A DNA stretch of 64,000 nucleotides from Diospyros lotus (taxonomy: Eukaryota; Streptophyta; Magnoliopsida; Ericales; Ebenaceae): NCBI RefSeq assembly GCF_014633365.1, contig NC_068339.1:12795925-12859924 (forward strand), written 5' to 3'. A model generated the notes under the pieces. The model had not been told where the DNA came from, did not search any database, and saw only the letters and a program-made list of their open reading frames with translations. Position 1 is the stretch's first letter, and each line of letters opens with the position of its first letter. A program made the position numbers and the translations under genes. Positions 44,699-57,953 of this stretch are shown here, one piece after another.

Positions 44699-47520
44699 TT
44701 ACCCTCCCTATCAAATTTAACTCGTCCTCAAGTTGAAATCTGGGATAGAGCTGGCAAAATTGCCGAAGGTCTTCCCAGGTGGCTTCCTCCAGTGGCTGAT
44801 GCTCCCGTTCAATCAAGACCTGTCTTCTATCTTTGTCATTGAGGGTTACAGTCCTGGCATTAAGAACAGCTAGGGGAAGGATGAGGGGCTGATTGTTGTG
44901 ACTAGTTTCTGGAAGTGGACTGACTGGGGTATGAAGTGGGGTGCCTTGATATGGTTTCATCAATGAGACATGAAACAGGGTGGATTTTGGCGCTGGGGGG
45001 AAAGCAGGAGTTTGTATGCAGCAATGCCAATCTTCTTTTCCACCTGATATGGGCCATAAAACCTGGGAACCGTTTGTAGTGGCCTTTGTGAGCAACTGAG
45101 TGCTGTCTGTAAAGTTGTAGCTTTACCCAAACTCAGTTCGCCTTTGCAAACTGGATCTCCTGTCTATGCATGTCATACTGAGCTTTCATTTGTTGCTGAG
45201 CCTTGTGAAGATTAGCCTTTAGAACCTTGAGAAGATCAGTTGTCTGCAACAAGACCTGATCTGCAGCCTCCACCGAGTACGACTCACGATATAATTGGGA
45301 ATTTTAGGTGGTTCCTGCCCAAAGAGAGCTCGTAGGGGGTCATTTTGAGGGCAGTGTGGTATGAAGTGTTATAGCATAACTCTGCCCAAGCTAGGAGAGT
45401 CGCCCAATCTTGGGGGATGCTTGCACATAGGACCTGAGGTAGGTTTCTTAAGATCTGTTGGGCACCTCTGTTTGCCCATCTGTTTGGGGGTGCTAAGAGG
45501 AGCACTACTGGGCCTTCCAGAATCTGCTAAGAAAGAGAGGGTCTCCATCACTTACTATACTTTTAGGGAAGCCATGGAGTTTGACCACCATTTGGATAAA
45601 AGGAAGCCACCTTTTGAGCTGTGTAATGCTGTGGCAGTGCACCAAAGTGAGCAAAATTTGGTGAGCCTGTCCACTACCACTGAGATGTCAGTGCAGCCAT
45701 GGCCATTAGGCAAACCAATTACGAAGTCCATAGAAAGGTCCTCAAAAACCTGCTGGGGCAAAGGTAGGGGTTGAAAAAGGCCGCCAGGTTTTTCTGTTGA
45801 ATACTTCATTTGCTGGCAGGTAAGATAATTGTTGACATACTCCTGTACATCCTTCTTCATATCAGACCAATAAAAATTGGCCATCACTCTTTTGTGAGTC
45901 CTGGTAATGCCTGCATGCCCCCCTAAAAGGGAGTCATGGAATTCCTGAAGAATGGCTTGTTTCTACATTGAATCCGAACTTATGATCAGTCGGCCCTTGT
46001 AGCATAACAGACCAGTAAGGAATTGGAGGGGTTCCACACTAAATGGAAACAGGGGCATCTATCTAAGGGCCCATATACTGTAATTAATGGCCTGTTATGC
46101 TACAGGGCCCTTGTAGTATATGCGCCAACTATTTCCTTCACTTCCCAATCCTTGTCTACCTGCCTAGATAAGTCATCTGCAGTCAAGTTGGCCGTGCCAG
46201 GTTTGTAAACTATAGTGTAGTTGTATCCACATAGTTTACTAATGTAATGTTGCTGGGCAGGGGTTTGTATAACCTGTCATTAACGCCTTTAAGCTCTGAT
46301 AGTCAGTGTTGATGATGAAAGGGTTGCCGAGGAGATACTGCCTCCATTTTGGCCTGCTTTAGCAATAGCATACAACTCCCTGACGTATGTAGATGCTTGG
46401 AGCAGTTTAGGGGGTAACTTCTTGCTAAAATAAGCCAAGGGATGTATATCTTGCAGCAATACTGCTCCTACTCCAGTGTTAGATGCATCTGTCCCTGCAA
46501 GAAAGGGTTTGCTAAAATCTGGTAAGGCCAAGATAGGGGCTTGACTCATGTGCAATTTCAAGCTCTCAAAAGCTTGTTCTGTTTCAGTGTTCCACTGCCA
46601 GGCTCCCGTTTTGAGTAGGTTTAGTGAGAGGAGCAGCTATCTGCCACAAACCTCCTGTAATACCCTGTGAGGCCTAGGAATCCCCTTAATTGTTTAAGGT
46701 TTAAGGGCGTAGGCCAGTATATGATGGCTGCTATCTTATTAGGGTCAGGTTCCACTCCCTTGCTGGAGATAATGTGGCCCAAATATTCTATGCTCCCTTG
46801 ACAAAAGGCACACTTGTGAGAGGTGTCGAAAGTAAGAAGATGGGGTCTTGATATAGATCGAGGTCATTAAAGAAAACTGTCACAAATTTTCTAAGATGAG
46901 GTTTGAAAATCTCATTCATCAGTGTTTGAAAAGTTGATGGTGCATTGGTGAGGCTGAAGGACTTTACTAGGAATTCATAATGCCTTTGGTGTGTTCTAAA
47001 AGCTGTCTTCCCAATGCCTCTCTCAACAGGTCTGATTTGGTGATACCCTGCTCTTCAGTCCAACTTGGAGAAAATTGTTGCTCCATGCAATTCATCCAAT
47101 AGCTCATCAATAGTGGTGATTGGAAACTCATCTTTGATAGTGACTGCATTCAATGCTCTGTAATCCACACGGAATCAAATCGCCATGTTCCATCCTTTTC
47201 TTTAACTAACAGCACTGGGGAGGAAAAAGGGCTGTTGCTGGGTTGAATAATACCTCTATCCAGCATCTCCTATACTCACCTTTCTTTCTAAGATTTTTGA
47301 AATTGAGGATTTCAGTAAGGTCTGACTTTGATGGGTTTGGCTTGAGGCTTGAGAGCAATGTGGTGATTGATCCTTCTAAGGGGTGGCAACCCCTGCTGGT
47401 TCTTGGAGGATCTCCACATATTGCTCAAAAATCTGTTGCAACTCCTTTCCTACCTGTGTTGGTTTAGGTGAGGTCAGGGGCTCTTCTTCCACTCTCTCAA
47501 GTGAGGGAGTTAGGAAATCT
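44699..47520 (-). pseudogene. Gypsy pol remnant: RT, RNase H, integrase
   Basis: Minus strand, in order. Reverse transcriptase pieces lie near 47160-46750, with LTNAPSTFQ followed by an altered active-site region (VFFNDLDLY where families have VFFDDILVY). RNase H is near 46561-46289 (ILALPDFSKPF, TDASNTGVGAVL). Integrase follows near 45887-45284 (QQMKYSTEKPGGLFQPLP, MDFVIGLP, ELCYNTSYHTALKMTPYE). The tail is near 45095-44720, with FQLEDELNL. Broken by stops. Confidence 0.8.
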
Positions 47521-47742
47521 CTCCTTGACGTTCTAGCCTCTGTATTTGTTTAGATCCCAGGGGTATGTCCCTCATAGTGTATTCCCCTTGCAGCTGCACA
47601 CTTCTTCCTTTCAATTGGAACTTCATGGTTAAGGCCTTGAAATTCATTCTCACTTCCCCGATACCTCTAACCACTGTATTCCCAATATAACATCAACCAC
47701 CTTAATAGATAGTACAAAAAGCTCCAAGGTCAAGACTACCTG

Positions 47743-49110
47743 TTAAAATTTGAGAGGCACCTGGTGGCATTTGTGCTCACATAAGAGATAGTCTCCATTG
47801 CCAATGAACACCTTAAAAGCCTTGGATTTCTCTGTAGCGAGACACAGCTTGTTGGCTGTATTGCTTTGAATGAAATTATGAGTGCTCCCACTGTCAATCA
47901 ACCCTTGAACATTGTGTCCCTTCACACTACCTGTCAACCTGATAGTTTTAGGACTAGTTTGCCCGTCTAAACAATGGTAACTAATCTCAGGTACCTGCTC
48001 CTGCACTGGTTTCTCTGGGAAGTTGATTTCCGGCTCTTCCAAGGAAATATCTCCTTTATCCACTGCCTCCTCTCCCATCAGAAAAAGAAAACAACTCTTG
48101 CATGTATGGCCTGGGGAGAAATTTTCATCACAATTACAGCAGAGCCCTTTTTTGCTCTTAACTTTCATTTCTGCTGAATTTGACCTTCTTGGGTTGCAGT
48201 GGTGGTCCTAATATAGAAGGGATGTAAATTCTTAAGGATCTTGAGTTTAGACTCATATAAGGTAACTAAGCCAAAGGCCTGAGTAAGGTTAGCAGGTCTG
48301 TTGGCTACCACTTCCACCTGAATTTCTGGTTTCAACCCCACAATAAATCAGCTTTGTAGAAAATCTGGAGGAAGTCCTATCACCTTTGTAGATACTATTT
48401 CAAATTTCATTTGATACTCTAGCAGTGAATTAGTCTTTACCAACTTGATAAAGCCCATCTGAGATCGTCATATACATTAGGACCAAACCTCACCAACACT
48501 GCAGTCTTGAAATCATCCCATGTGCCCAACTGGTGGCTCAATTGCATCCATTGGTACCAGCTTGCAGCTAGTACATCCAAGTGCAGAGAAGCCAGATCCA
48601 ATCTCTGCTCATTTAGAACAGCATGCAATGCAAAATATTTTTTGATTTTGAAAATCCACTTGGATGGTTCATTTCCATTGAACCGAGGGATGCCCACTCG
48701 AACTGATTGCGACAAGGTGAATTGGGAATTGAGAGCCAGATCACTTGGTGGCAAAGTAACCAGGGGTTGATTATTCATGTAATTTAGAGGAGTTGCCTGG
48801 TCTGATTCATCGCTCCCTCCAATTGGAGGTCAATTTTCATTTGCCGAACTGGATGGATTGTGATTGAGTCAGTTGGTTTGTGGCTGAGAGGTGAATTGTG
48901 CGAACAACAGCCGGAAATTCTCCTGGACTTGCATCTGCAATTGGATGATGCAATTGTCAGTTTGAGTTTCCCTCGTCTGTACACTGTACTTCAGCCAAAA
49001 TCCCATCCCTCAGTTCAGTACAACAGGCATGTACCTTCTTCATGATTGCATCAACTTGCCTGTTGGCTTTGGCAGCTTTGGCTCTTGTTCCTTAAGTCAT
49101 GATTGTTGGT
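47743..49110 (-). pseudogene. Gypsy gag-protease remnant
   Basis: Minus strand: gag N-terminus near 49105 (stop soon after the first ATG), the capsid-like part VGIPRFNGNEPSKWIFKI and ASWYQWMQLSH at 48778-48437, a zinc knuckle CNCDENFSPGHTC near 48130-48095, and a protease site LIDSGSTHNFI near 47905-47875. Frames are interrupted. Confidence 0.8.
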
Positions 49111-49144
49111 GGATTGCAGGTTCTCTCTCAACGAGAGCACCAAT

Positions 49145-49528
49145 TGTTAGCAATGTCTATAATCACTGCAGGGCAGTGATCACCCCTGGAAAGTGAGGAA
49201 GAGTATAGAGGAAGTATGAGGAGAAGAGAAGTTTTGAATTGAATTTGATGCCCCCTCCTTTACAAGAGAACCCCCATTTATCCCGTGATTGTCTAACAGA
49301 ATTCCCCCAACTGACTGGGCCCCTCCTCACTTGCACAAGCCACTCTCTTATTACGAAAATGACCCTCAAGTTCAAGCCCCACGATAGGTTCATTTCCGTG
49401 CTCTTCATTCTCACAGCCTAGCTGGAAACCTCCTCTCCCTCTTGCTATGCCTGAGTATCTTTTGTCCCCGCTCCACAGGTGTAAGATCTTGCTCAAATTG
49501 CAGCTCTTCAAGATTTGGGTTGCTAACA
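49145..49528 (-). repeat. 5' LTR of the 5.2 kb gypsy element
   Basis: 384 bp with TGTTAGCA...TGCTAACA ends. On the minus strand it is followed by TTGGTGCTCTCGTTGAGAGA, presumably the primer-binding site. Confidence 0.9.
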
Positions 49529-49533
49529 GGTGA

Positions 49534-50397
49534 CTTGATCTCACCTTAAGTTGCTGTCTCCTAGGCTGCCTTTATAGCAACCATGCCTTATCTATCTATT
49601 CTCCTAAATGTCAACGCTGTTTGGTTTTAGATTTTTTGATCATCTCAAAATTTTCATTGAGAAGTTTCACATAATGCAGTTAAAAGCAAATCTAAAGGAC
49701 ATTTGTTTTTCACCATGATTTGCTTTGCTATTACAATGTCCTTTTTCCATAATTATGCCAAGAATTTCTCTGCTAACTTCCTCATTCTTTTAGTACCTAC
49801 TATATGGAAAATCAAATATGCATGTGATATTAATGCCCGACAATTCCTTAACCACCATAGTACAATTTTTCTTGTAACCGGGTTTTATTCATGCTTCACG
49901 TTGTCTCCTGCCATATTTTCCTGTGATGAATGACAAGCTCTCTCAAGAAGCAAGTTTCCCTACCTGTTTGGCTAGGGTCATTGTTCTGATAAATCCACCT
50001 CCTAACTTGACTTTGCTCAATCCTTGTTAAAATCCATTATCAAAAACGTGCATTTGGTCTTGATACTTTTTTTGTCTTTGAGAAGTAATGCTAACAAATA
50101 TTCTTCAAATGCAAGGACAAAGTCTTAAAGTAGGGTGCACACTAATCATTAAGCATGGTGTTGGTGGGTAGATAAAATATGTAAATGACAAACATGATAT
50201 CAAAGCAAATGTAGGCGCATGATGGCTCTTGCTGAAGTATGACTTGTTTAACTGGAGAGGACAGAGTCATACAGTTATAATTGTTATTTTCCAACGGCTT
50301 TTAACATATGGCCAGGGAAAGTTCCTAGGTTTCACAATTCTAATCACTAAAACAGGTTATTCCTAGTGCTTTGTGAAAGTCAAGGCTAGGTCGCATT
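49534..50397. other. Non-coding DNA between transposons
   Basis: I looked here for the missing SPOC exons and found none. The short open frames show no family resemblance. Confidence 0.5.
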
Positions 50398-50649
50398 TGT
50401 ACAGTAAAAATAATAATATAAAAATTAACTCTCTATTTAAGAGCTTAAGCTTTTATATCATATGATAGTTAACAATGTAACATGGTACTAGAGCAGGCAA
50501 AGGTTTTGAGTTCAAATATTATCACAAACCCAATATTTAAGTAGTTGCATTCATTTGGACCAATTATGCATTAAAGTTTGGCCATATGTGAGGGGCATGT
50601 TAAGAGTAAAAATAATTATCTACTAGTTCAAGCTTTTAGATAATTTACA
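50398..50649 (+). mobile_element. TRIM-like miniature LTR element
   Basis: Short terminal direct repeats at 50398-50474 and 50598-50649 share the GTAAAAATAAT start and AAGCTTTTA, and both run TG...CA. After the left repeat comes TGGTACTAGAGC (50483-50494), close to the initiator tRNA-Met primer-binding site TGGTATCAGAGC. Before the right repeat is the purine-rich GTGAGGGG. The right repeat is about 25 bases shorter. No coding capacity and no clear target duplication. Confidence 0.55.
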
Positions 50650-51200
50650 ATTTAGTAGTATGCAACCTTCCCCTTGCCTTTTTTTTTTTCCCTCCGCAGA
50701 GAGGCTGTTTTCATAACTCAAGGCTACAACCTTCTAGTTGCAAAGAAGCAACCTTCCAGTCACAAGTCAAATAATTATGTACTATACATGCACGCTTGAC
50801 TACGCTGAATTTAGTTTTATCTAAGATTCGTGGTCAAGCTTTCCAATCAATACCTAGGTAGTTAAATAGGGTGTAGTATGAAGGGTTCTGCCCTTTTGTG
50901 TAATTATTTGAAAATGTAAGGTTACGTTCTTTTTGTTGTTTTCAGCCCGCTTTGACTTTTCAATTTTTTAAAACACTAAAAACGTGTTTACTTTACTATT
51001 TTCAAAAATATATTTTTGAAAACAACTGAAAGTTTTGTAAAGGAAATCCAAAATAACATTTTGTTGTTTTGGATGTTTTTAGTGAAAACACACTCAAAAC
51101 ACAAAAACACGAAAAACACTAGCCTTCCCCCTTCCCCAATCTCACAAATCTCTATGCTCTCTCGCTCCTCTCTTCTCTTTCTCTCTCAAGTATCGACAGT

Positions 51201-51590
51201 CGACTGTGCCCGCCTTCTCCGTTGCTGTCATGAGCCATCGTCGACCTCACTCACCATTGCCAAAAGCCGCCGTTGACCGCCCCCCGAGCCATTCAATTTT
51301 GCTGGTTCTCTTCTTTCTCCTTCTTTCTCTCGACCGCCCCCTGCCATCTCCGTCACCGCCATGAGCTACTGTCAACCTCGCTCGCCACAACTGAAAGTCG
51401 TCGCCGACTGCCCCCCGCCGTTCGATCTTGTTGGTTCTATCCTCCCTCATTTCTTCTCTTGACTACCCCTTGCCATTAGATTTAAGGAGATTTGGCCGTT
51501 GGATCTTGCTGGTTTTTGGGTATGTTGGTCGATGGCCCTTGGGTGTCTGGTGGTTGCCTCTAATCGCCGGAAACCGCTGGCCATGGTGGC
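51201..51590. repeat. GC-rich island with 130-bp imperfect tandem units
   Basis: Units begin at 51201, 51331 and 51461, each with CGACTG(C/T)CCC-like start, a GCC(A/G)T..CCGTC..C part and a CGATCTTG(C/T)TGGTT-like part before a pyrimidine run. The third copy is diverged. The flanks (about 50930 and 52045) are AT-rich with AAAACAC-type words on both sides, so the island may be the interior of a DNA transposon. Confidence 0.6.
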
Positions 51591-52838
51591 TGGCAATGAC
51601 TGGCAGTGTGTATATGTGTTGGTTGAAAATTAAAAATTAGATTTATGAAATTTCAACCATTAAACCTGTCATATTTTTATGTATGTTGACCCTTTTGGCT
51701 TGGAGTTCCTAATGCTAGGCTCTAATTGTGTGAATCTTTGATTGGCGGTGGTTGACAGCGACAGAGAAGATGCAGTGCGTCAGAGAATAGAAGAAGAAAA
51801 GAGAAAAAAAGGAAAAGAAAAGAAGAAAATAAAATTAAAAAAATAGAAAAATAGAAAAAAAGAAACACAAAATATTTTTTTAAAATTACAAAGTAAATGT
51901 GTTTTCTAGTTTTTTATTTTAAAAAATAATTTTTCAGAATGATAAAAAAAATATATTTTTAAAAATTTTAAAATGGATACTTAAAACACGAAATTAAAAA
52001 TAAATTCCAAATTCAAAACTCAAAATTAAAATATGATGAGAACACTACCACTCAATTTTGAAATCTCAGTAGTGTTCTCTTTATTTTTAGTTTGTTTCTG
52101 TTTGCTTCTTGTTAAGTATTTTATCATTCTCAATGCTACTCTTTTTGCAAAGAGGCATCCTCCGTCCTAGGATCAAAATATTGTTTCATTTGTGCTGTTT
52201 CAGTTAGCTTAGAAAAATTTAGAAACAAGAATAGAAACTTTATGAATGTTCATGAATTAGATAAACATGTTCACAATCTGAAAGTTCTTTTATATAAGGT
52301 TACAATAATCAATTTGAATTGATTAAATGCAATACATGAAGCGATTCTAAACAAATTGATAGCTACATGTAGGTTCCAATAAAATAAAACTTTCCAAATT
52401 ATCAGACAATTAAACAAATTTCAAGTTGTTTCAATGTTTAGGACATCCTTTCTACGTATATATTAGAGCTTATTATGTATGTAGCAAGAGAAATAATTAG
52501 ATTCAATACAACTCAATAAGCATTAGAGAAATGGGATAATAATATTTTAATTCAAGGTTTAAATAATTAGTTAGAGAAATGGGATCATAGAAAATGCTAG
52601 ATTCAATTAATTATACGAAGGAATATTAATAATTTAATAATTTAATATTAATGATAATAATTTCTTAGTAACATTATTATATCAAATTTTTGAATAAGTG
52701 ATGGTAATATTATGTTATTATACACAGGATAATATTTATTACGACATAATATTATATCTGGCATAAAATTGTCACATTATATTTTAGCATGTTTTGTATT
52801 GTTAATGTGATTTTTAGAAATCAATTGACATTATCAAT

Positions 52839-53499
52839 TAGGGGTGTTAAAAAATATCCAAAAATCGGTGAACCGAACCGTGCCTTTTTGATTGGTTCTA
52901 TGGTTCAATAGTTAAGTTTTGGTTCTAAAAAATTAAGAACAGATATATTTGGTTTGGTTACTGGTTTTTTTTTTTTAAACCGTGGTTCGAACCGAATCGG
53001 AACCGATATTATACTTGTATATATATTATAATTTTTTTGGTATATATATACATAGACATAAATATATTATTACTTGCAATTTTAATTTGTTAGTTTTTGT
53101 TTATTTCTTTTTTGTTGTTGGTTATTGTTATTCATGAACTCTTTTATTTCTAAACTTTTATGCGCTATTGCTATATTAAATAGTCGATGTAATCTAATTT
53201 GATGAGGTAGTTTATGAATTATTTTGTTCTATTTTTACTTCAAGATTTGAAACATTAATGAAGTTATGGGTTTATTTTAATTAATAAATTTGTTTGTAAT
53301 TTCATATTTTGCGAAAATATTTAGAAGCTAAATTTTAATTGGATAGAACCGAAATCGGTCCGATACAATGGATTTATCATGGTTTGATTTTATATATGTA
53401 ATAGTTCGGTTACAGTTCTTATTTTTTCGGAACAGTTAAAAATGGTTCAGTTATTGGATTCTTATAGAACCGGACCAATCCGAACTGTTGACACCCCTA
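52839..53499. mobile_element. hAT-type non-autonomous element
   Basis: Ends TAGGGGTGTTAA and inverted TAGGGGTGTCAA, with subterminal GAACCGAACC / GGTTCGG-like repeats, flanked by the 8-bp TTATCAAT (52831-52838 and 53500-53507). No transposase. 661 bp. Confidence 0.9.
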
Positions 53500-53507
53500 T
53501 TATCAAT

Positions 53508-56500
53508 GCTATGCTATTGACCTTAATTTGGTTAGGATAAGGTATAGTTGATGATGATGGTATTCATGATATTATTAGTACTATAATATTACGATTTTGA
53601 TTTTAAGTTTTAATTTTTTCTACAATTTTAAAAAGTTTATAATACTAATATTGTTATTAATATTTTTGCAATTTATAATACTTATATTGTGGCTCGTCAT
53701 ACCCAACATGGAGAAGCTTTCATTTACTATTACTTTCCCTCTGAATTAACAGAGATCTATTTTCTAAGATTTAAAGAATTATAAAAGAATTCATAGTTGT
53801 AAAATTTAATTGATAAAAACTGATTGGCATGACTCCATGTTAACTTGAATAAATTCGATGAACTACCAGCTCTAATGTTCTCTTATGGAGGGAGGAAAAT
53901 CATTTATGATAAGGACCCGCATAAGGGATCTACTACTCACACTTTCCTTTCTTTTACCCTGCAAAGTTGAAGGATTATGTCTGAAGTTTTAATGATACAC
54001 CATTGTCTGACTATTTGGATTTTCTAGGTTTAGGCACATGTTTTATTAAGTGCATACTACATTCAGGTGAAATACATTGTTCTTGTATTTTTATATTTTT
54101 TCGCTTGGCTATTCGATTTTTTTTGTTATTTTAATTACACATATATATTTGTATTTTTTATTTAATTTAACTGATGTACTTTGACCTTTTTTTCGTATGA
54201 CAATTCGAATTTTTCGTTGTGATACCTACATTTTCAAATTAATTTAATCTTTGTATTTTGATGTGTAAAAAAAAAAAAAGTAAAGTGTGTTGAATCAACA
54301 CTTTAGGTGAAAACTTTGGCTAATTTATCAAATTAGAAACATTGCCAGCAATTGTTTTCTTTCATTCTCGTGCTTTTTTACTTTCTTCACCAGACATATT
54401 ATAATCTTTTGGGCATGATTTTACAAGTACTGATCATCTCACTTTATTTTTATTTTTTTTTACACGTCAAACTATAGGGATCACAAGTTATCAGTTGGTA
54501 AAACTGCCTTTTAAAATTGTGTAAATGACTAACTTCCTTGGGGCTAATTGGAGAGGAACTTGGTGGAATTTTGAGAATAGCGGAACACTCTTGTCACATC
54601 CCGTGAGCCAAAGTATTCCAGATCTTGAAACCCTAGTATCAAACATGACTATAGGAGAGTGGAAATAAAGCACCTGATAACCTTCAATGCCAACTAAAAC
54701 ATGCATCCGATCAGGCAATGCACAGCTAAAATTCGGGCCACTGTCAAAACAAACAAAAAATGGTTTCAATTATGTTGACAAATTACATTTGGCATTCTTC
54801 AACCGTATTCTGTCAAAGTTGCGTTATATAGGTGGGAGCTAAGTTGTGGCGGCAACTAGCTACAACTTAAAGACAATCATTAACCCTTTTATTTAAAGAG
54901 GGAATTACTTGAAAATTACAAATAAAGGCATCTTTTCCTGCTCCTAGTGCTGAATTCAGCCCCTAAAAGGCACAAGGAAAACACGATAACCTTCATATAA
55001 TGGGCATTAGAATGTATTCTTGATTTTGGCATTCTTTTCTGCATTCCGTGCCTTTGCCATTATTATTATTTTTTTTTCATATTATTAAGGTAAGGATATA
55101 CTCAAGTTGAGTAAACTAAAACGCAACATACAGCAACATTATTCTTATATACCAATGAATTGGTACAGAAGGTTTCATGTCACCAACAATCTCTACATTA
55201 TGATAATATCTGGGTTCAATTTCTATCTGAAAATTGTCTCTATTGAGCATGTGAATACAAGTTTTTTTCACCTTGCTATTTGGCTTCAATATACAAATTG
55301 CTAGATACAATAAATTGTACCCACTGATATTTATTTTACAGTTAAAGTTTGAAGTTAAGATATGAGATAAATCTAGTTTCAATTATGATGCGAATGATAT
55401 GGCTTTCAATATCTGCAATAATAATCCCATATACTTGTGCGAAAACTGAAAAACAGTGAAGACCCCGTCTTTTTGAGGAGGAATTGAATCAAAAACCCTT
55501 GTTAAAGGAAGCCTCTTATGATTTAATTTAAAACATTTAATCAACTATCTTGCCCAGTATTTTTCTCACAGGCAATTACGAATGGGTATCATTTCCCAGG
55601 GAACATCTATTTTCCAAATCAAATCAACCTTCTTCCTTTCAGATTGAGAGTGCTAGTGTTTCTAACGTATTAGATCTATAATTCACATCTCATACCTGTT
55701 ATAGGCAAGGCTTTAGATTGCAGATAAGATTCTGGGAGTTTGCCAAGGTTTTAATCTTAAAGAAACTTAAAATTAGAAAGATTCTCTTGCTCTTCCACTT
55801 AGGCTCTTCAGATCAAATATATATAATTGAAATTGCTGGATGCAACATAGATATTATTAATATGATCTGCAAATTGCAAACAGAAAACTGAATTCAGCCA
55901 GCTCAAATCATTTACAGTACCGAATATGATGAATACAAATGCCTGTGTGTTGCTCTCCGCCCATAAGAATTACGTTAAATTTCATAAAAATTACACTATA
56001 CTGGACTTTAGATTCTCAAATATCGCACTGGATCCATCTCTACTTGAATTTTGACCATCCTGTGACTGACAAAATCCACAAAATATATCATGATTCGGAC
56101 TGTAGGGAGAACTTTTTATCTTATATCAAGTGTGTTGTAAAGGAGGTATTTGAACTTGGAATATAGCCTTTACCATCTAGTGGAGTATTTCATCATACGT
56201 GTTGAACTTTTTTTTGAAACTTTCTCTACTAAATACAGGCATATCTCAAGTTATATACTAAATTGAGGGACATACCCATAAAATACTTACCACGACCTGT
56301 TAGGAGAAGTCTGGAACTAAAACTTGCTAAGTGGTGTTAGGATCCAAAATATGTACCCCTTTCAAGTGGCCACTAACCAAACAGTTCATTCAGTCACTTG
56401 GTTCGCAACATCAACCTGAAATAACCTAATAAAATCTTGTTCATTCAAATTCACATTCTCCTAAATCAGCTCCATATTAAGTTATCCTTTATCATATTAC

Positions 56501-57950
56501 ATTCACAATTCTAATAAACATGAGTCGTATAGTAGCATTCAATCCAAAACTTGAGCTGAATTCGTTCACAGCCGTAGGGCGCCTGAGTTCATTATTCAAA
56601 CATTACGGAATGTTACATTATATATTGTCAAATATTAGGTCCTTGACAACTTTGTTTACAAGAAATGATTCTGTGTCCTTAATTGAGCTACACAAATTAA
56701 TTCCAATCTACATTGAAGAATCTTGGCAAAATGAAGAATACCCAAATCACTTTCAAAATGAAAAGTTTAAGTTTGAATATTAATATTTTGTTATGAACTA
56801 TGATATGACTTGCAGGAGGCCTAATACCATGTGGAACATACAAAAGCCCCATTAAACTCCAATTTTTAATAACAAGTGTTGAGCAAGTACACAGAGAGTA
56901 GTTAAATCCAGAGGTCAGGCAGATGATTGAATTTGAATGTGTATTCTATATTTTCATGATGTGACCTGTATAATTTTTTTATAAACAAAGGAAAGTAAGT
57001 TACCAAATATTTGAGAAAATTGTCAAGGAAGTACATGGAATTCTTTGGGAAAAAAAAATTTAATGTACAATAATGTGTTGTGTACAAACCATAGGTAAGT
57101 TAAATGAATGAACTGGGATGTTTACTCCAAAAGAGGCAAGAGAAGGACACAATACAGTACGAGAGCCAACAAGTTGAATCCCATGCTTTATTAAATGAAG
57201 CAGAAAACACATTAAAGAAAGTAAAACTTTGCATATAACTACAGGCGCCGTGGCATATAACCATTCTGGAAAAGCTAGAAACTTGCAACAGCCCAACCAT
57301 GTGATTTTAATAGATCTCAAGCAAAGATTACTCAGATAAATCAGTCAGTCGATGTTGAATACATGACATCAGTTCCAATCCAGCTTCTAAAGAATAAAAT
57401 CATTTGATTCAAGTAATAAGAGATACCAGATTAATTATAGATCATGCCACAAAGTTTTTCCCTGAGAAAATTAACTGATAGAGATTATTAAGTTATTGAA
57501 GGTGAATTCCAGCAGTTTCTATTTCCGAAAGCTTACAACCATTTTCTACCATACTAAACCCCCAATTCTATAAGATCTCCAAAACTTCATCCTGTCTCTC
57601 AGCCAATCATTCACGCCATGAAGGGGGAAGCTTATAACCAAGTTTGTAAAATTATTCTTGCAAGCATATGAAGTTTTTCCAGTCCCATTGAAATGAATGA
57701 AATTCAGCATTGAAACTTAACCTGGAATCTTTTGTGGATGATTCCTCAAACACCTATTTATCAGTTATGGAGAAGCTTAGGGAAATTGTGGAAGAAGAAT
57801 CGTATTTATTAGATGCTTTTCAATGCAAAGTTATCCTTTTTGCAGCAACAACGAACTAAAGACACAAAACTATCTAACAACCAGCAGTATCAACTAGCCA
57901 AAAGAATGAAAAAGAACAGCAGTATCACAACCAACTCAACAGCAATAACA
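53508..57950. other. AT-rich stretch without a recognised gene
   Basis: No gene is recognised. On the minus strand 54674-54740 has an acceptor, a coding-like 67-base stretch (GPNFSCALPDRMHVLVGIEG) and a donor, and 57080-57190 reads HGIQLVGSRTVLCPSL; neither could be linked to a family. The pattern at 55930-56280 resembles non-coding repeats seen near 5810-5940 and 6530-6840. Confidence 0.35.
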
Positions 57951-57953
57951 AGT

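Larger units (their letters stand above)
44335..49528 (-). mobile_element. Ty3/gypsy retrotransposon, decayed but full structure
   Basis: LTRs at 44335-44698 and 49145-49528 have inverted ends TGTTAGCA/TGCTAACA (the last bases of the left copy are mutated), and GGTGA flanks the whole element (44330-44334 and 49529-49533). It reads on the minus strand: gag, zinc knuckle, protease, reverse transcriptase, RNase H, integrase and a C-terminal tail, then a purine-rich tract next to 44698. Stops and frameshifts occur in every gene, so it is not autonomous. The LTRs differ visibly, including an extra 20 bases or so near 49305-49325, so the insertion is old. Confidence 0.9.
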
